The notes: generated by a model not told the origin, from the sequence alone. Positions 44,015 through 55,289 are shown, numbered from the stretch's first letter. The stretch is 64,000 nt of DNA from Microvirga pakistanensis (GCF_004458765.1 NZ_SPJX01000186.1:1-64000), one strand, 5' to 3'. Program-made: numbers and translations.

Positions 44015-44635
44015 CTAGAGCGGTTTTTCGACCTTGCGCAAGGTGAGATTGAGCCGCCCACCCTGCGGCAGCAGGTCCGAGCTGCCGGAGATCAGCCGGT
44101 CGATGCCATGATAGATCAGGCGGGCCGGCCCGCCGAACACGATTGCGTCACCGGACCTGAGGCGGATCGAACGGGTCGGGTCCCGGCGGTCGAGCCCGCC
44201 ATGGCGGAACAAGGCCGTATCGCCCAACGAGAGCGAGACGACGGGAGCGTCGAACTCCGCCTCGTCCTTGTCCTGATGCAGGCCCATGCGGGCTTCGGGA
44301 TTGTAGAAGTTGATCAGGCAGGCATCGGGCGGATGGACGTAACCGCTCAACGTGGCCCAGGCCTGCAAAACCTGATCGGGTATGGCGGGCCAGGGTTCGC
44401 CTGTCTCGGGATGAGTGGGCTGGTAGCGATAGCCCGCGATGTCCGACACCCAGCCGAGCCTCCCGCAATTGGTCATGCGCACCGAGAAGGGCTTGCCCGT
44501 GCGCGGCATGCGCGGCGTGAACAGGGGCGCAGTGCGGGTAATCTGGCGCAGAGATCGAAGCAGGAGTTCCTGGGCCGGACGGTCCAGGTAATCCGGGTAA
44601 TAGACGAGGCCGGGAGCGAGGGTCAGCGGAGACAT
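44015..44635 (-). CDS. alkB: AlkB-type 2-oxoglutarate/Fe(II) dioxygenase
   Basis: A 206-residue DNA-repair enzyme that oxidatively removes 1-methyladenine and 3-methylcytosine. Iron ligands are His120 and Asp122 (MGLHQDKDE) and His176 (LIYHGIDR). The 2-oxoglutarate arginines lie in RLNLTLRKV (Arg194, Arg200). The ATG at 44635 removes a long spurious extension across a repeat element. With the AraC-MGMT protein at 53.8 kb it gives two routes of alkylation repair. Not adjacent to ada here. Confidence 0.94.
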   Translation of the reverse strand: MSPLTLAPGLVYYPDYLDRPAQELLLRSLRQITRTAPLFTPRMPRTGKPFSVRMTNCGRLGWVSDIAGYRYQPTHPETGEPWPAIPDQVLQAWATLSGYVHPPDACLINFYNPEARMGLHQDKDEAEFDAPVVSLSLGDTALFRHGGLDRRDPTRSIRLRSGDAIVFGGPARLIYHGIDRLISGSSDLLPQGGRLNLTLRKVEKPL

Positions 44636-44663
44636 CGGGTTATCGTGGCACGCCTCGTTCTCC

Positions 44664-44776
44664 CCTGTCGTCGCCGGCCTCGGGCCGGTGATCCCGATCG
44701 CGGGTGCGAAGTGCCTTTCCGGCAAGGGATGGCCGGGACTGATCCCCGGATCACGTCCGGGGACGACCATGACAGG
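44664..44776. repeat. family A intergenic palindromic repeat, copy 4
   Basis: Outer CCTGTC ... GACAGG arms. Inner GCCGGCC-tcg-GGCCGG and ATCCCCGGATCACGTCCGGGGA hairpins, plus GGATGGCCGGGACTGATCC shared with copy 2. Lies between gpmA and alkB. Confidence 0.72.
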
Positions 44777-44797
44777 AGAGAGGTGCGAAGAGCTGTC

Positions 44798-45418
44798 TTA
44801 TCCCTCCAGCACGTCCTTGCTGGCCACCGTCGTATCGGCATTGAGGCGATAGACCAGCGGGATGCCGGTTGCGAGCTCGAGGCTCGGGATCGTCTCGGCC
44901 GTGAGGCCGTCGAGCACCATCACGAGCGCGCGCAGCGAATTGCCGTGAGCGGCCACGAGCACGCGCTCGCCGCGCATCACGCGGGGGAGAATCTCGCGGA
45001 TGTAATAGGGCAGGACGCGGGCCACGGTGTCCTTGAGGCTTTCGCCGCCGGGAGGTGGAACGTCGTAGGAGCGGCGCCAGACGTGAACCTGCTCCTCGCC
45101 CCAGCGGGCGCGGGCATCGTCCTTGTTCAGGCCCGAGAGATCGCCGTAATCGCGCTCGTTGAGCGCCTGGTCGGCAATGGTCTTGAGATCGGGCTGGCCG
45201 ATCTCTTCCAGGATCAGCTTGCAGGTGCGCTGGGCGCGTCCGAGAGCGGACGTGTAGGCCACGTCGAACCGAACGCCCATGTCCTTCAGGCGGCGGCCGG
45301 CATTGCGCGCCTCCTCGATGCCGAGATCGGTCAGGCCCGGATCCTTCCAGCCGGTGAACAGGTTCTTGAGGTTCCATTCGCTCTGGCCATGGCGGGCGAG
45401 CACAAGAAGGCGATCCAT
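44798..45418 (-). CDS. gpmA: 2,3-bisphosphoglycerate-dependent phosphoglycerate mutase
   Basis: A 206-residue glycolytic enzyme interconverting 3- and 2-phosphoglycerate. The phosphohistidine motif is [10 protein letters not shown] (His10), with [37 protein letters not shown] and [11 protein letters not shown]. It belongs to the short form (about 206 residues) usual in Rhizobiales, lacking the C-terminal tail of enterobacterial GpmA. Starts 31 bp after dapB on the same strand, likely the last gene of the DUF1330-GNAT-dapB-gpmA unit. Confidence 0.95.
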   Translation of the reverse strand: MDRLLVLARHGQSEWNLKNLFTGWKDPGLTDLGIEEARNAGRRLKDMGVRFDVAYTSALGRAQRTCKLILEEIGQPDLKTIADQALNERDYGDLSGLNKDDARARWGEEQVHVWRRSYDVPPPGGESLKDTVARVLPYYIREILPRVMRGERVLVAAHGNSLRALVMVLDGLTAETIPSLELATGIPLVYRLNADTTVASKDVLEG

Positions 45419-45449
45419 CTCTCAGCGTCTCCGTTTCGTGATGATTGTC

Positions 45450-46265
45450 TCAGAGGTCCTTGAGGCCGAGCACGTCGGCCATCGTGTAGTAGCCGGGCTT
45501 CTTGTCGAAGCCCCAGAGGGCGGCTCTCACGGCGCCGCGCGCGAAAATGCTGCGATCCTCCGCGCGGTGCCAGAGCTCGAGGCGCTCGCCCGCGCCAGCG
45601 AAGATCACGGAATGCTCGCCGACCACCGAGCCGCCGCGCAGGGTGGCAAAGCCGATATCGCCCGGGTTGCGCGCGCCGGTATGGCCGTCGCGGCTGCGCA
45701 CCGAGCGCTCCTTGAGGGAAATCCCGCGCCCCTCCGCGGCAGCCTCGCCGAGCAGAAGCGCCGTGCCCGAGGGCGCATCCACCTTCATGCGGTGATGCAT
45801 CTCGAGCACCTCGATGTCGAAGTCCTCGCCCAGGGTCTCGGCCACCTTGCGCACGAGGCCCGCGAGCAGGTTCACGCCGAGCGACATGTTGCCCGACTGG
45901 ACGATGCGCGCGTGCCGGGCGGCGGCCTCGAGCTTCGCGAAATCCTCCTCCTGCAGGCCCGTGGTGCCGACCACATGCACGATGCGGGCCTGGGCGGCGA
46001 GACCTGCGAAGGACACGGTGCCGGCGGGCGACGTGAAGTCGAGGACGCCGTCGGCCTGGGCGAAGACGGGCAGGGGATCCGCCGTCACGCTCACGCCGAG
46101 AGGCGCAAGCCCTGCGAGCACACCCGCATCCTGCCCCAGGGCAGGGGAGCCCTCGCGCTCGATGGCGCCAACGAGGCGGCAGTTCTCCGCCTCAGTCACG
46201 GCCTTGATGAGCATGCGCCCCATGCGTCCGGCCGCTCCGACCACGACAAGTCGCATTTCGCTCAT
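45450..46265 (-). CDS. dapB: 4-hydroxy-tetrahydrodipicolinate reductase
   Basis: A 271-residue NAD(P)H-dependent enzyme of lysine/diaminopimelate synthesis. The Rossmann motif is [12 protein letters not shown] (7-18), with GTTGL, the catalytic [16 protein letters not shown] and the AIEREGSP acidic loop. Length is normal. The ATG at 46265 overlaps the GNAT stop (ATGA), so translation is coupled. Confidence 0.96.
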   Translation of the reverse strand: MSEMRLVVVGAAGRMGRMLIKAVTEAENCRLVGAIEREGSPALGQDAGVLAGLAPLGVSVTADPLPVFAQADGVLDFTSPAGTVSFAGLAAQARIVHVVGTTGLQEEDFAKLEAAARHARIVQSGNMSLGVNLLAGLVRKVAETLGEDFDIEVLEMHHRMKVDAPSGTALLLGEAAAEGRGISLKERSVRSRDGHTGARNPGDIGFATLRGGSVVGEHSVIFAGAGERLELWHRAEDRSIFARGAVRAALWGFDKKPGYYTMADVLGLKDL

Positions 46266-46846
46266 GCTCGATCTCCTGTTTGCCTGCGTGAGGCATATAG
46301 CGGCATGGTGGAGTCCTGCAAAGCTGCGACGGGCTTCAGCATCAAAATCCGTCGCTTTCCCTCGAAGCCGCTCGCGATCTCCTGCGCCAAGAGAGTCCTG
46401 AGGCTAAGTGGAGCCTGTTCAGCGCGCACTTCCCGGAAGCCGATTCTCTCGTAGAAGGGACCGTTGAATGGGATGAAGCGATCAGTGGTCAGGGCTATCG
46501 CACCATAAGGCGCCGCCCGCGCATGATCCTCGGCTGCCTGAATCAGCCTGCGGCCGAGCCCGGCGCGCTGGTGCTCGCGCGCGACGCTGACTTCCTTCAC
46601 GAACAGAAAGTCGTTGATCGCCTCGGCCGCCAGGAAACCTACGGGCACATCCCGCCGGTCGGCTGCGACCCACAGGAGACCCGCGGCATGCGATGCTTCG
46701 ACCACGGCAGCGGGCAGAACGTCAGCCGTCTGGCGCGGACCTCCGAGGGCCTCGAAATAGGTCACGGAGGCGGAGCGCTCCACATCCGCGAGAGCCCCGA
46801 GATCGCTCTCACGCCCAGGTCGGATGGCATATGTTTCAGGGATCAA
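46262..46846 (-). CDS. GNAT-family N-acetyltransferase
   Basis: About 194 residues from a TTG at 46846 that overlaps the upstream DUF1330 stop as TTGA, with GAGGGG upstream. The GNAT fold has [18 protein letters not shown] at the start, acetyl-CoA loop [19 protein letters not shown], and [10 protein letters not shown] at the C-terminal half. Substrate unknown. It is overlapped at both ends (DUF1330 before, dapB after). The N-terminal start has no in-frame ATG nearby, which supports TTG. Confidence 0.85.
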   Translation of the reverse strand: MIPETYAIRPGRESDLGALADVERSASVTYFEALGGPRQTADVLPAAVVEASHAAGLLWVAADRRDVPVGFLAAEAINDFLFVKEVSVAREHQRAGLGRRLIQAAEDHARAAPYGAIALTTDRFIPFNGPFYERIGFREVRAEQAPLSLRTLLAQEIASGFEGKRRILMLKPVAALQDSTMPLYASRRQTGDRA

Positions 46847-47148
46847 CTCGGTTGCGGCCCCTCGTAGCCCTCGATGATGATGATATCGGCCACCGCATGC
46901 CCGTCGCGTTCCGCCTTGGCCGCTTGGTATTCCGGCGAATCCCAGCATTCGAGCGCGGCCTGGTAGGAGGGGAACTCGATCACGACGTTGCGGTCGCGCG
47001 AGCCGCCTTCCGCCACCCGGAAGCCGCCGCCGCGCACCAGGAAGCGGGCGCCGTACTTGGCGAACGGCACCGCATTGGCCTTCACATAATTCTGGTAGGC
47101 ATCCGGGTTCTGCACATCGACCCGGCCGATCCAATAACCCTTCGGCAT
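46843..47148 (-). CDS. DUF1330 protein, second copy of a tandem pair
   Basis: 101 residues with the dimeric alpha/beta-barrel (ferredoxin-like) DUF1330 fold: MPKGYWIGRVDVQNPDAYQN, RFLVRGGGFRVAEG, RNVVIEFPSY and SPEYQAAKAER. About half identical by eye to the 95-residue gene just upstream, a tandem duplication. Function is unknown; related folds are small monooxygenases or ligand sequestering dimers. The ATG at 47148 is 5 nt past the upstream stop. Confidence 0.9.
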   Translation of the reverse strand: MPKGYWIGRVDVQNPDAYQNYVKANAVPFAKYGARFLVRGGGFRVAEGGSRDRNVVIEFPSYQAALECWDSPEYQAAKAERDGHAVADIIIIEGYEGPQPS

Positions 47149-47152
47149 CGCT

Positions 47153-47440
47153 TCAGGCTCCTTCCACCAGCACGAACTCGGCCACACAGGCGCCGTCGCG
47201 CTTGGCCTTCGCCGCCTGGTATTCGGGGGAATGGTAATAGGTGCGGGCCTGCTCGACCGAGTCGAACTCGATCACCACGTTGCGGGGCCTAGCCTCGCCC
47301 TCCAGCGCCTCATAGGCCCCGCCGCGCACCAGCGGACGTCCGCCATATTGCTGGATCGCCGCCGTCGCACCCTTGGCGTATTCCGCGTAGGCCTCGGGGT
47401 TGGTGACGGTGACGCGGGCGATGACATAGCCTTTGGGCAT
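47153..47440 (-). CDS. DUF1330 protein, first copy of a tandem pair
   Basis: 95 residues: MPKGYVIARVTVTNPEAYAE, GGRPLVRGGAYEALEGEARP, RNVVIEFDSVEQARTYYHSPEYQAAKAKRD. Same family and organisation as the next gene; the two probably form homo- or heterodimers. The ATG at 47440 has AGGAG about 7 nt upstream. It is first of the five-gene same-strand run DUF1330-DUF1330-GNAT-dapB-gpmA. Confidence 0.9.
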   Translation of the reverse strand: MPKGYVIARVTVTNPEAYAEYAKGATAAIQQYGGRPLVRGGAYEALEGEARPRNVVIEFDSVEQARTYYHSPEYQAAKAKRDGACVAEFVLVEGA

Positions 47441-47509
47441 ATGAAGGGCTCCTCTGTGATGGGGTGTGCAGCGAACCCCGGCGGGCGCGATGCGTCAAGC
47501 TCTTCCGCA

Positions 47510-47618
47510 GCATCGGACCCAAAAGTGGATTTGCACTTTTGGGATCGATCCGATGCTTTCGCCTTAGATAAGAGCATCGTGCAGGGCGGAAAACCGGGTC
47601 CACCTTTCCGCACGATGC
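47510..47618. repeat. two family B intergenic repeats in tandem, copies 3 and 4
   Basis: GCATCGGA ... TCCGATGC (47510-47556) encloses the AAAAGTG-gatttg-CACTTTT hairpin. Then GAGCATCGTGC ... GCACGATGC (47572-47618) encloses a second. Both lie between the DKNYY gene stop and the DUF1330 operon. Confidence 0.75.
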
Positions 47619-47619
47619 C

Positions 47620-48624
47620 CTAGGGGCGCGAAGCGGATCTGACCGGCACGCCATCCTTGAAGGTGGTGTTGCCGTCGGTGGCAAGGCCGAGCACGATTCG
47701 GCCCTCCTGGTCAGGCTCGGACTTGATCGGACGTAAGGCATTGGGCTCGGGAAGCGTGAACCGCTTCACCTTCATGCGCTGCGCGCCGTACATCAAGCAA
47801 TAGGCTGCCTTGTCGTCGATGGCATAGCGAACCGGATAAAAGTACGGCTCGATCAGACGGAAGCTCTTCGGGTCGGCCTTCGGAACAGGTGTGTAGGGAC
47901 CCCACAAACAGAATACATGGTTCTTGTCCCTGAAGACGGCGTCCTCGACATGCTCCACCGAATTCTTGTCCACTTCAGGCATGATCGTCGAGCCTCGGAA
48001 GAAGTGATCCTTGTCCCGACCCGTGTCGTCCGTGATCGCCTCGAAGCTCGACGGGTCGCAGGGAACGACGCGTCTTGTCTCGAGACAGCATCCCTCGTCC
48101 GTCAGCACCATTGTCGTCTCCTCCTCTTCGCCGGCGGGAAGGCTTGCAGGCACGTAGGCCTGCCTGAGCTTCTCGATCCAGTCGCTTTCGCTCCCTTCGA
48201 TCGGCACACGCGTGATGGAGAGCACCTTCGTGAGCTTCGCCCGGTTGGCGGCCAGGGACTCGGACTGAGCCAGGAAGCCGCCCGTCAGACTCTCGAAGAT
48301 GAAGCGCTGATGACAATCCGCGGCCAGAGCCAGCCAGGGAAGCGGATGCTTGAGGAGCCTGAAGGAGGCAGGATCCGTCTTTCCGAGCTTCGCGCCATAG
48401 GCATAAACGGCCTTGCTGTCCTTATAGAGAAGACCGGGCAGCACGCAGCTCAAGGTGCAAGGGTCGGCCTCGAACCGGTATGGGCCCCAATAGGCGTGGC
48501 CCTTGTCCACCGCGACAGGGCCCTTCTCCCCGATGGGTCGGAAAGAGGCGGCGTCAACCTGCCGGGCAGGGCCGGTGAATGCGAAGAAGACGCGTTGGTC
48601 CGAGATGAGATAGCGGCTGCTCAA
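47620..48624 (-). CDS. DKNYY-repeat-like protein of unknown function
   Basis: A 334-residue soluble protein without a signal peptide. Repeating units of about 25 residues alternate a displayed state with a value phrase: VDKGHAYWGPYRFEADPCTL, KDSKAVYAYGAKLGKTDPASF, RDKNHVFCLWGPYTPVPKADP and DDKAAYCLMYGAQRM. The D-K/x-x-x-Y/F-x-G ... DP-x-S-F pattern matches the DKNYY family (PF13644-like). Such proteins are frequent in Bacteroidetes and scattered elsewhere; function unknown. Single gene, downstream of pyrF. Confidence 0.75.
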   Translation of the reverse strand: MSSRYLISDQRVFFAFTGPARQVDAASFRPIGEKGPVAVDKGHAYWGPYRFEADPCTLSCVLPGLLYKDSKAVYAYGAKLGKTDPASFRLLKHPLPWLALAADCHQRFIFESLTGGFLAQSESLAANRAKLTKVLSITRVPIEGSESDWIEKLRQAYVPASLPAGEEEETTMVLTDEGCCLETRRVVPCDPSSFEAITDDTGRDKDHFFRGSTIMPEVDKNSVEHVEDAVFRDKNHVFCLWGPYTPVPKADPKSFRLIEPYFYPVRYAIDDKAAYCLMYGAQRMKVKRFTLPEPNALRPIKSEPDQEGRIVLGLATDGNTTFKDGVPVRSASRP

Positions 48625-48708
48625 GACGGTCTCCCGAATGGCCGAGATGGTCCGCTGCTCTGTAACTCGGTTTCTGTCACTTGGAAACGACGCCTTGACG
48701 GAGGGCGC

Positions 48709-49443
48709 TCACGCTCCGGTCATTTCCCGCACGATGGCTTGCGCCGCAGCGCGTGGGTCGGCGGCCTTCACGATGGGGCGCGCCACGACGAGATGGGTTG
48801 CGCCGTCGCGGATCGCCTCGCCCGGGGTGACGATGCGCTTCTGGTCGCCCGCTTCCGCGCCAGCGGGGCGAATGCCGGGGGTCACGATGAGGCGGTTGCG
48901 CCCGACGATGCCGCGTACGCGCGGCGCTTCCGTGGCGGCGCAAACGATGCCGTCGATGCCGATGTCACGGGCCTGCTCCGCGCGGCGGGCCACGAGTTCC
49001 TCCGGTGCGACGGGGGCATAGCCTGCCTCGACGAGATCGTTGTCGTCGTAGGAGGTGAGCACGGTCACGGCGAGGATCTTCAGGTCCGATCCGGCCCTTC
49101 CGGCAACGGCGGCCCGCATGGTCTGCGGATAGGCGTGAACGGTCAGGAACGTCACGCCCATGCGGGCGATGGAGCGCACGCCTTCCTCGACCGTATTGCC
49201 GATGTCGTGCAGCTTGAGATCGAGGAAGACCTTCTTGCCTTGCCCGATCAGCTCGCTCGCGAATTCGAAGCCTCCGGCATAGGCGAGCTGGTAGCCGATC
49301 TTGTAGAAAGTCCCCGCATCCCCGATGCGCTCCACGATGGAGCGCGCCTCCTCGACGCCCGGAACGTCGAGGCCGATGATGAGCCTGTCGCGCATGTCTT
49401 CCTTCGAAACGGGATTCGTCGAGGGAGACACAGCATTGCTCAT
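48709..49443 (-). CDS. pyrF: orotidine-5'-phosphate decarboxylase
   Basis: A 244-residue TIM-barrel enzyme making [16 protein letters not shown] and the catalytic [12 protein letters not shown] (Asp75, Lys77, Asp80) are intact, with the phosphate loop [18 protein letters not shown] and [15 protein letters not shown]. The ATG at 49443 overlaps the PmtA-like stop by 4 bp. The first 18 residues are a loose extension; an internal start (MRDRL) is possible. Confidence 0.95.
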   Translation of the reverse strand: MSNAVSPSTNPVSKEDMRDRLIIGLDVPGVEEARSIVERIGDAGTFYKIGYQLAYAGGFEFASELIGQGKKVFLDLKLHDIGNTVEEGVRSIARMGVTFLTVHAYPQTMRAAVAGRAGSDLKILAVTVLTSYDDNDLVEAGYAPVAPEELVARRAEQARDIGIDGIVCAATEAPRVRGIVGRNRLIVTPGIRPAGAEAGDQKRIVTPGEAIRDGATHLVVARPIVKAADPRAAAQAIVREMTGA

Positions 49444-50063
49444 GGATGGGAGACCTTGTTGTAGACCCAGACGCGGGCCGGGGGCAGGTTGCGCCAGATC
49501 CTGTTGGAGGCTCTGGCCCTGTGCGATTGCGAGCGCGCGGGGATCGGCGGCACGACCGCGTAGGTGAACTGGATGAAGGGTGCGTTCGGATGCATCAGAT
49601 CCTGCGCGGCCTCGAGCAGGGCCAGGCGCTGATCCATGGGCTTGGTGAAGAGCGGTAGGCTCGACACGGTGGCGGCGGCCGGCTCCTTCAGGACGCCCGC
49701 CAGGGTCTCCTTGAGATCGTACGCATCGCCCTGCACGATGGTCGCCTTGGGGAAACGGCGCTTCAGCAGCTGGCAGAATTCCGGATTGAACTCCACGAGG
49801 ATCAGCCGCTCCTGCTCCACGCCGCGCCGGATCAGGGCGTCGGTGACCGGCCCGGTGCCGGGGCCCAGCTCGACGACGGGTCCCGGAATGCGTGGATCGA
49901 CGTAGGAAGCCATGGTCCGCGCCAGGATCTTGCCCGACGGCGTGACCGCGCCGACGACGAGCGGGCGTTCAAGCCAGGAGCGCAGAAAGCGGGCCTCGTC
50001 CTGAAAACGGTCCTTCTTGAGGGGGATTTTCCGGGTCGTGGGCCGTTGGAACGACTGAAGCAC
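49440..50063 (-). CDS. class I SAM methyltransferase, phospholipid N-methyltransferase (PmtA)-like
   Basis: 207 residues. The SAM motif [12 protein letters not shown] (63-74), the acidic [11 protein letters not shown] and a C-terminal PARVWVYNK match the PmtA/rRNA-dimethylase-like family used by Rhodobacter-type and rhizobial bacteria to convert phosphatidylethanolamine to phosphatidylcholine. Closely similar proteins can be of other specificity, so the lipid role is inferred. The gene order dnaK-dnaJ-this-pyrF is common in Rhizobiales. Overlaps pyrF by 4 bp. Confidence 0.8.
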   Translation of the reverse strand: MLQSFQRPTTRKIPLKKDRFQDEARFLRSWLERPLVVGAVTPSGKILARTMASYVDPRIPGPVVELGPGTGPVTDALIRRGVEQERLILVEFNPEFCQLLKRRFPKATIVQGDAYDLKETLAGVLKEPAAATVSSLPLFTKPMDQRLALLEAAQDLMHPNAPFIQFTYAVVPPIPARSQSHRARASNRIWRNLPPARVWVYNKVSHP

Positions 50064-50129
50064 TGGGAAGACCCCTCGAGCGGGCGGATTGCACGGGTTG
50101 TTTAGAACTCAAAGGAAACGACCGTCAAG

Positions 50130-51272
50130 TTAACTTGATCCGCTCAAACCATCGAGAAACTCGCGAAAACGCGAGAAGAAGCCGGAACTCTCCGGATGAT
50201 TTTCCTTCGAGCATTCCTTGTCGAACTCCTCAAGAAGCTCACGCTGACGTTTGGTGAGCTTCTGCGGAGTTTCCACAACAACCTGAATGTAGAGGTCGCC
50301 CACGTCCCGGGAGCGCAGGACCGGCATGCCCTTGCCGCGCAGGCGGAACTGCTTGCCGGTCTGGGTGCCTTCGGGCACCTTCACCAGCGCTTCGGTGCCG
50401 CTTAAGGTCGGAACGCTGAACTCGCCGCCGAGCGCCGCCGTCACCATGGAGATCGGCACGCGGCAGAACAGGTCGGCGCCGTCCCGCTGGAAGAACGGGT
50501 GAGGCTTGATCGACAGGAAAATGTAGAGATCGCCCGAGGGGCCTCCGCGCAGGCCCGCCTCGCCTTCGCCGGCCAGGCGAATGCGCGTGCCGTCCTCGAC
50601 TCCGGCCGGAATGTTGACGGAGAGCGTACGCTCCCGGGTGACGCGGCCTGCGCCGCCGCAAGACGGGCACGGGTCGTCGATCACCTCGCCGCGCCCATGG
50701 CAGTTCGGGCAGGTGCGCTCGATGGAGAAGAAGCCCTGAGTGGCCCGGACGCGGCCTGCGCCGCCGCAGGTCGGGCAGGTCTTGGGCTTCGAGCCCGGCT
50801 TCGCGCCGTTTCCAGAGCAGGCTTCGCAGGTGATGGATGTAGGGATCTTCAGCTCGGCGGTCTTGCCGTGGAAGGCTTCGTCGAGGGTGATCTCCAGATT
50901 GTAGCGCATGTCGGCGCCGCGCTCGCGTCCGCCGGCGCCGCGACCCCGGCCGCGTCCGCCCGCATCACCGAAGAAGTTCTCGAAGATATCCGACATGAAG
51001 TCGGAGAAATCGCCGTTGAAGCCTGGTCCGCCCGGTCCACCGCCATTGGCGAAGGCCGCGTGGCCGTAGCGATCGTAGGCCGCGCGCTTCTGCGCGTCGG
51101 AGAGGGTCTGATAGGCCTCGTTGATTTCCTTGAATTTGACCTCGGCTTCGTGGTCGCCCGGGTTGCGGTCCGGGTGGTATTGCATCGCGAGCTTACGGAA
51201 GGCGGATTTCATTTCCGCTTCGGTCGCGGTCCTCGCAACGCCGAGGACGTCGTAGTAGTCGCGCTTGGACAT
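50130..51272 (-). CDS. dnaJ: chaperone protein DnaJ
   Basis: 380 residues. The J domain is at 1-70 with HPD ([10 protein letters not shown]). A Gly/Phe region ([21 protein letters not shown]) follows, then four zinc-finger CxxCxGxG repeats ([32 protein letters not shown]) and the C-terminal substrate domains. A co-chaperone that stimulates DnaK ATPase. Starts 236 bp after dnaK on the same strand. A hairpin terminator lies between, so dnaJ may also have its own promoter. Confidence 0.97.
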   Translation of the reverse strand: MSKRDYYDVLGVARTATEAEMKSAFRKLAMQYHPDRNPGDHEAEVKFKEINEAYQTLSDAQKRAAYDRYGHAAFANGGGPGGPGFNGDFSDFMSDIFENFFGDAGGRGRGRGAGGRERGADMRYNLEITLDEAFHGKTAELKIPTSITCEACSGNGAKPGSKPKTCPTCGGAGRVRATQGFFSIERTCPNCHGRGEVIDDPCPSCGGAGRVTRERTLSVNIPAGVEDGTRIRLAGEGEAGLRGGPSGDLYIFLSIKPHPFFQRDGADLFCRVPISMVTAALGGEFSVPTLSGTEALVKVPEGTQTGKQFRLRGKGMPVLRSRDVGDLYIQVVVETPQKLTKRQRELLEEFDKECSKENHPESSGFFSRFREFLDGLSGSS

Positions 51273-51454
51273 GTCAGGCGCCCCTGGGAGCAGTCGGTCG
51301 CTCCGTCATGCTGCCGATCCGGGTCGATTGCATCTGCGGCTTCATTGCTTCCTCACTCCGGCTCGGAGCGTTCCGTTCACAGGCCGAGGCATCGCTGATA
51401 TCGGGCGGCAGCTCGTTCATTCGTGGTGGGCCTCTCAAGCCCGTTTCATGAAAA

Positions 51455-51481
51455 CGGCACCCGGCCATGAACCGGGTGCCG
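51455..51481 (-). terminator. intrinsic terminator after dnaK
   Basis: CGGCACCCGG-ccatgaa-CCGGGTGCCG followed in the dnaK direction by TTTTC. It lies 28 bp past the dnaK stop and could lower dnaJ expression relative to dnaK. Confidence 0.8.
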
Positions 51482-51508
51482 AAGATCGTCAGAAGGTGCG
51501 CATGATCC

Positions 51509-53428
<1,920 letters not shown>

Positions 53429-53544
53429 GGCGGGATCCCTCACTTTCAAGCAGACCGCCGAGCCCTAAAAGCAGCCCGGCCCATGGCTTACATGTTGATT
53501 GACGAAACAGGTCGGCCCCTGACCGGAGCCCCCTGCTGGCGCTG

Positions 53545-53573
53545 ATATAAGAAGGGGTTTTAAGCGCTGCAAG
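53545..53573 (-). promoter_or_regulatory. candidate dnaK promoter
   Basis: On the minus strand CTTGCA (53573-53568), 16-nt spacer, CTTATAT (53551-53545). This resembles alphaproteobacterial -35 CTTG and -10 CyTATnT boxes. It lies 117 bp before the dnaK ATG. Whether sigma-70 or RpoH uses it cannot be told from sequence. Confidence 0.45.
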
Positions 53574-53690
53574 ACGATGTTGAGGGCTTGTTTCGCTCAA
53601 TTCATCGGGGACAGGCCGTGTTGCATCGCTGTCACAAGGGCCAACCTGCAGGGGGCAGACCCCTTCAGGACCTCTCCGGTTCCGGCCCTT

Positions 53691-53770
53691 CCGTCATGCC
53701 CGGCTCAAGGCCGGGCCCGACGGGCGAGGGTGCCTCGCCGCATCGGCACAGGACCGGTGATGCCGCCGGT
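53691..53770. repeat. family A intergenic palindromic repeat, copy 5
   Basis: CGTCATGCCCGGC-tcaag-GCCGGGC, then GGCGAGGG-tg-CCTCGCC and ACCGGTGATGCCGCCGGT. Ends 10 bp before the AraC-MGMT stop codon. Confidence 0.72.
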
Positions 53771-53779
53771 GGGGGCAAC

Positions 53780-54673
53780 TCACCAAGTGCGCCCCGCTTC
53801 CCACCCCAGGATCGCCTGCTTGCGGGTGAGCCCCCAGTGATAGCCGGTGAGCGCGCCGGAGCGGCCGAGCACCCGGTGGCAGGGGACCACGAAGGAGACC
53901 GGGTTCTTGCCCACCGCCGCGCCCACGGCCCGGCAGGCGGCGGGCTTGCCGATGTGGCGGGCGATGTCCGAATAGGTGGTGGCCTTGTCGCGGGGGATTC
54001 GCAGCAGGGTCTGCCAGACCCTCACCTCGAAATCCGTGCCGATCAGGACGACCCGCAGGGGCTGTTCCGCCTCCCACCGGGACGGATCGAAGATTCGCCG
54101 GGCCAGGGGCGCGGTGCCGGCATGATCCTCCACGTAGAGCGCCTTCGGCCAGCGGCGGGTCATGTCGGCGAGCGCCGCCTCCCGGTCGCCGTCATCCACG
54201 AAGCCAAGGCCGGCGAGCCCCCGCTCGGTCGCCACCAGGATCGCCTCGCCGAAAGGGGAGGGGTGGAAGCCGTAGCGCATGGCCAGGCCCGCGCCGCCGG
54301 CCTTGTAATCCCCCGGCGTCATGGCCTCGTGGGTCACGAAGAGATCGTGCAGGCGGGCCGGGCCCGAGAGGCCGACCTCGTAGGTCACGTCCAGGACGCT
54401 CGCCGAGGAGGCGAGCAGCGCCTTGGCGTTGTCCAGGGTGATCGCCTGGAGGAAGGCCTTGGGGCTCAACCCCGCCCAGCGCCGGAAGAGGTGGTGCACA
54501 TGGGTGGTCGAGAGGCCGACATGGTCGGCGATGGCCTCCAGCGAGGGCTGCTCGCGCCAGCGCTCGGAGATGAACGCGATGATCCGGCGCACCCGCTCGT
54601 AATCGGCTTGCGGGCCCTCCGGCACGTCGATGGCGGCGGGTTCGATGGTGATGTCGCGCAGGGTGTCAAGCAT
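53780..54673 (-). CDS. AraC-HTH / O6-methylguanine-DNA methyltransferase fusion (Ada-like, no N-terminal Zn domain)
   Basis: 297 residues. An AraC-type HTH (about 24-118: LEAIADHVGLSTTHVHHLFRRW, GLSPKAFLQ) is joined to the MGMT domain. The acceptor Cys265 is in VVPCHRVLGRSGALTGYHWG, and GTDFEVRVWQTLLRIPRDKATTYSDIA is the DNA-binding part. It removes alkyl groups from O6-guanine and may regulate transcription. Unlike E. coli Ada it lacks the Zn/Cys methylphosphotriester domain, so the classical activation switch is absent. The ATG at 54673 has AGAGGA upstream. Confidence 0.92.
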   Translation of the reverse strand: MLDTLRDITIEPAAIDVPEGPQADYERVRRIIAFISERWREQPSLEAIADHVGLSTTHVHHLFRRWAGLSPKAFLQAITLDNAKALLASSASVLDVTYEVGLSGPARLHDLFVTHEAMTPGDYKAGGAGLAMRYGFHPSPFGEAILVATERGLAGLGFVDDGDREAALADMTRRWPKALYVEDHAGTAPLARRIFDPSRWEAEQPLRVVLIGTDFEVRVWQTLLRIPRDKATTYSDIARHIGKPAACRAVGAAVGKNPVSFVVPCHRVLGRSGALTGYHWGLTRKQAILGWEAGRTW

Positions 54674-54756
54674 GGCGTTGTCCTCTTGCTGACACTCTAG
54701 GAACTTCCCGGAGGAGGCGACACCCGATTCCTGCGGCGTTGGGGAAAGTCCAGGCC

Positions 54757-55269
54757 TCAATAGCCGCGCTTCACGTCCGAGAGCGCCCGGCCGAAGGCGT
54801 CGGCGAAGGTTTCCCGTTCCTCCGGCGAGAGATCGCGGGCGATCACCACGCGCTGGTTGCGGGACGTGAGCGCCAGCTTCTGCAGGCCGAACTCGTCGTC
54901 GACCTCGCGGTCGAGCCGGGTCCAGAGGGGGTTGAACTGCCATTCATGCGTTTCCCCCCGGTCGCTGACCTTGCGCAGCAGGAGCCGGATCGGCGTCAGC
55001 TCCAGGAGCTCGAAGGCCCGGCCTTGCCGGTAGCTGATGCGGAAGGCGATGAAGAGGCCGAGAAAGTCCAGGCCGAAGAAGCCGGCGACGGGCCAGAAGC
55101 CCATGATCACGAAGGGCAGGCTGGCAACCACGGAAATCAGGCAGACCAGAATCATCAGGATCCTGAATCCCTGCGGGCTCAAGGACCGGTGCGGGCGGAT
55201 GACGGCCGTGAACACCGGTTTTTCGAACCGGTCGGCTTCGTCCTCAAATGTCGCCTTGCTGCCTGCCAT
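54757..55269 (-). CDS. DUF2244 membrane protein
   Basis: 170 residues. Two helices (about 35-58 and 60-80: ILMILVCLISVVASLPFVIM, VAGFFGLDFLGLFIAFRISY) follow an N-terminal RPHRSLSPQGF motif. A C-terminal beta-rich part follows: FELLELTPIRLLLRKV, WQFNPLWTRLD and RNQRVVIARDLSPEERETFA. This is the standard DUF2244 layout in alphaproteobacteria; function unknown. Divergent from nth with only 20 bp between starts, so the promoters must overlap the coding ends. Confidence 0.9.
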   Translation of the reverse strand: MAGSKATFEDEADRFEKPVFTAVIRPHRSLSPQGFRILMILVCLISVVASLPFVIMGFWPVAGFFGLDFLGLFIAFRISYRQGRAFELLELTPIRLLLRKVSDRGETHEWQFNPLWTRLDREVDDEFGLQKLALTSRNQRVVIARDLSPEERETFADAFGRALSDVKRGY

Positions 55270-55289
55270 GGTCCAGATATAACGCGGGA

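Larger units (their letters stand above)
53429..53779. other. 351-bp intergenic region between dnaK and the AraC-MGMT gene
   Basis: Contains the dnaK leader and promoter-like boxes (53545-53573), then a family A repeat (53691-53770) abutting the MGMT stop. No gene seen. Confidence 0.5.

Noticed and set aside
47153-47187. Upstream extension of the second DUF1330 gene (start at 47187)
   Set aside because: It would run back into the preceding gene. MPKGYW at 47148 aligns exactly with the paralogue's start.
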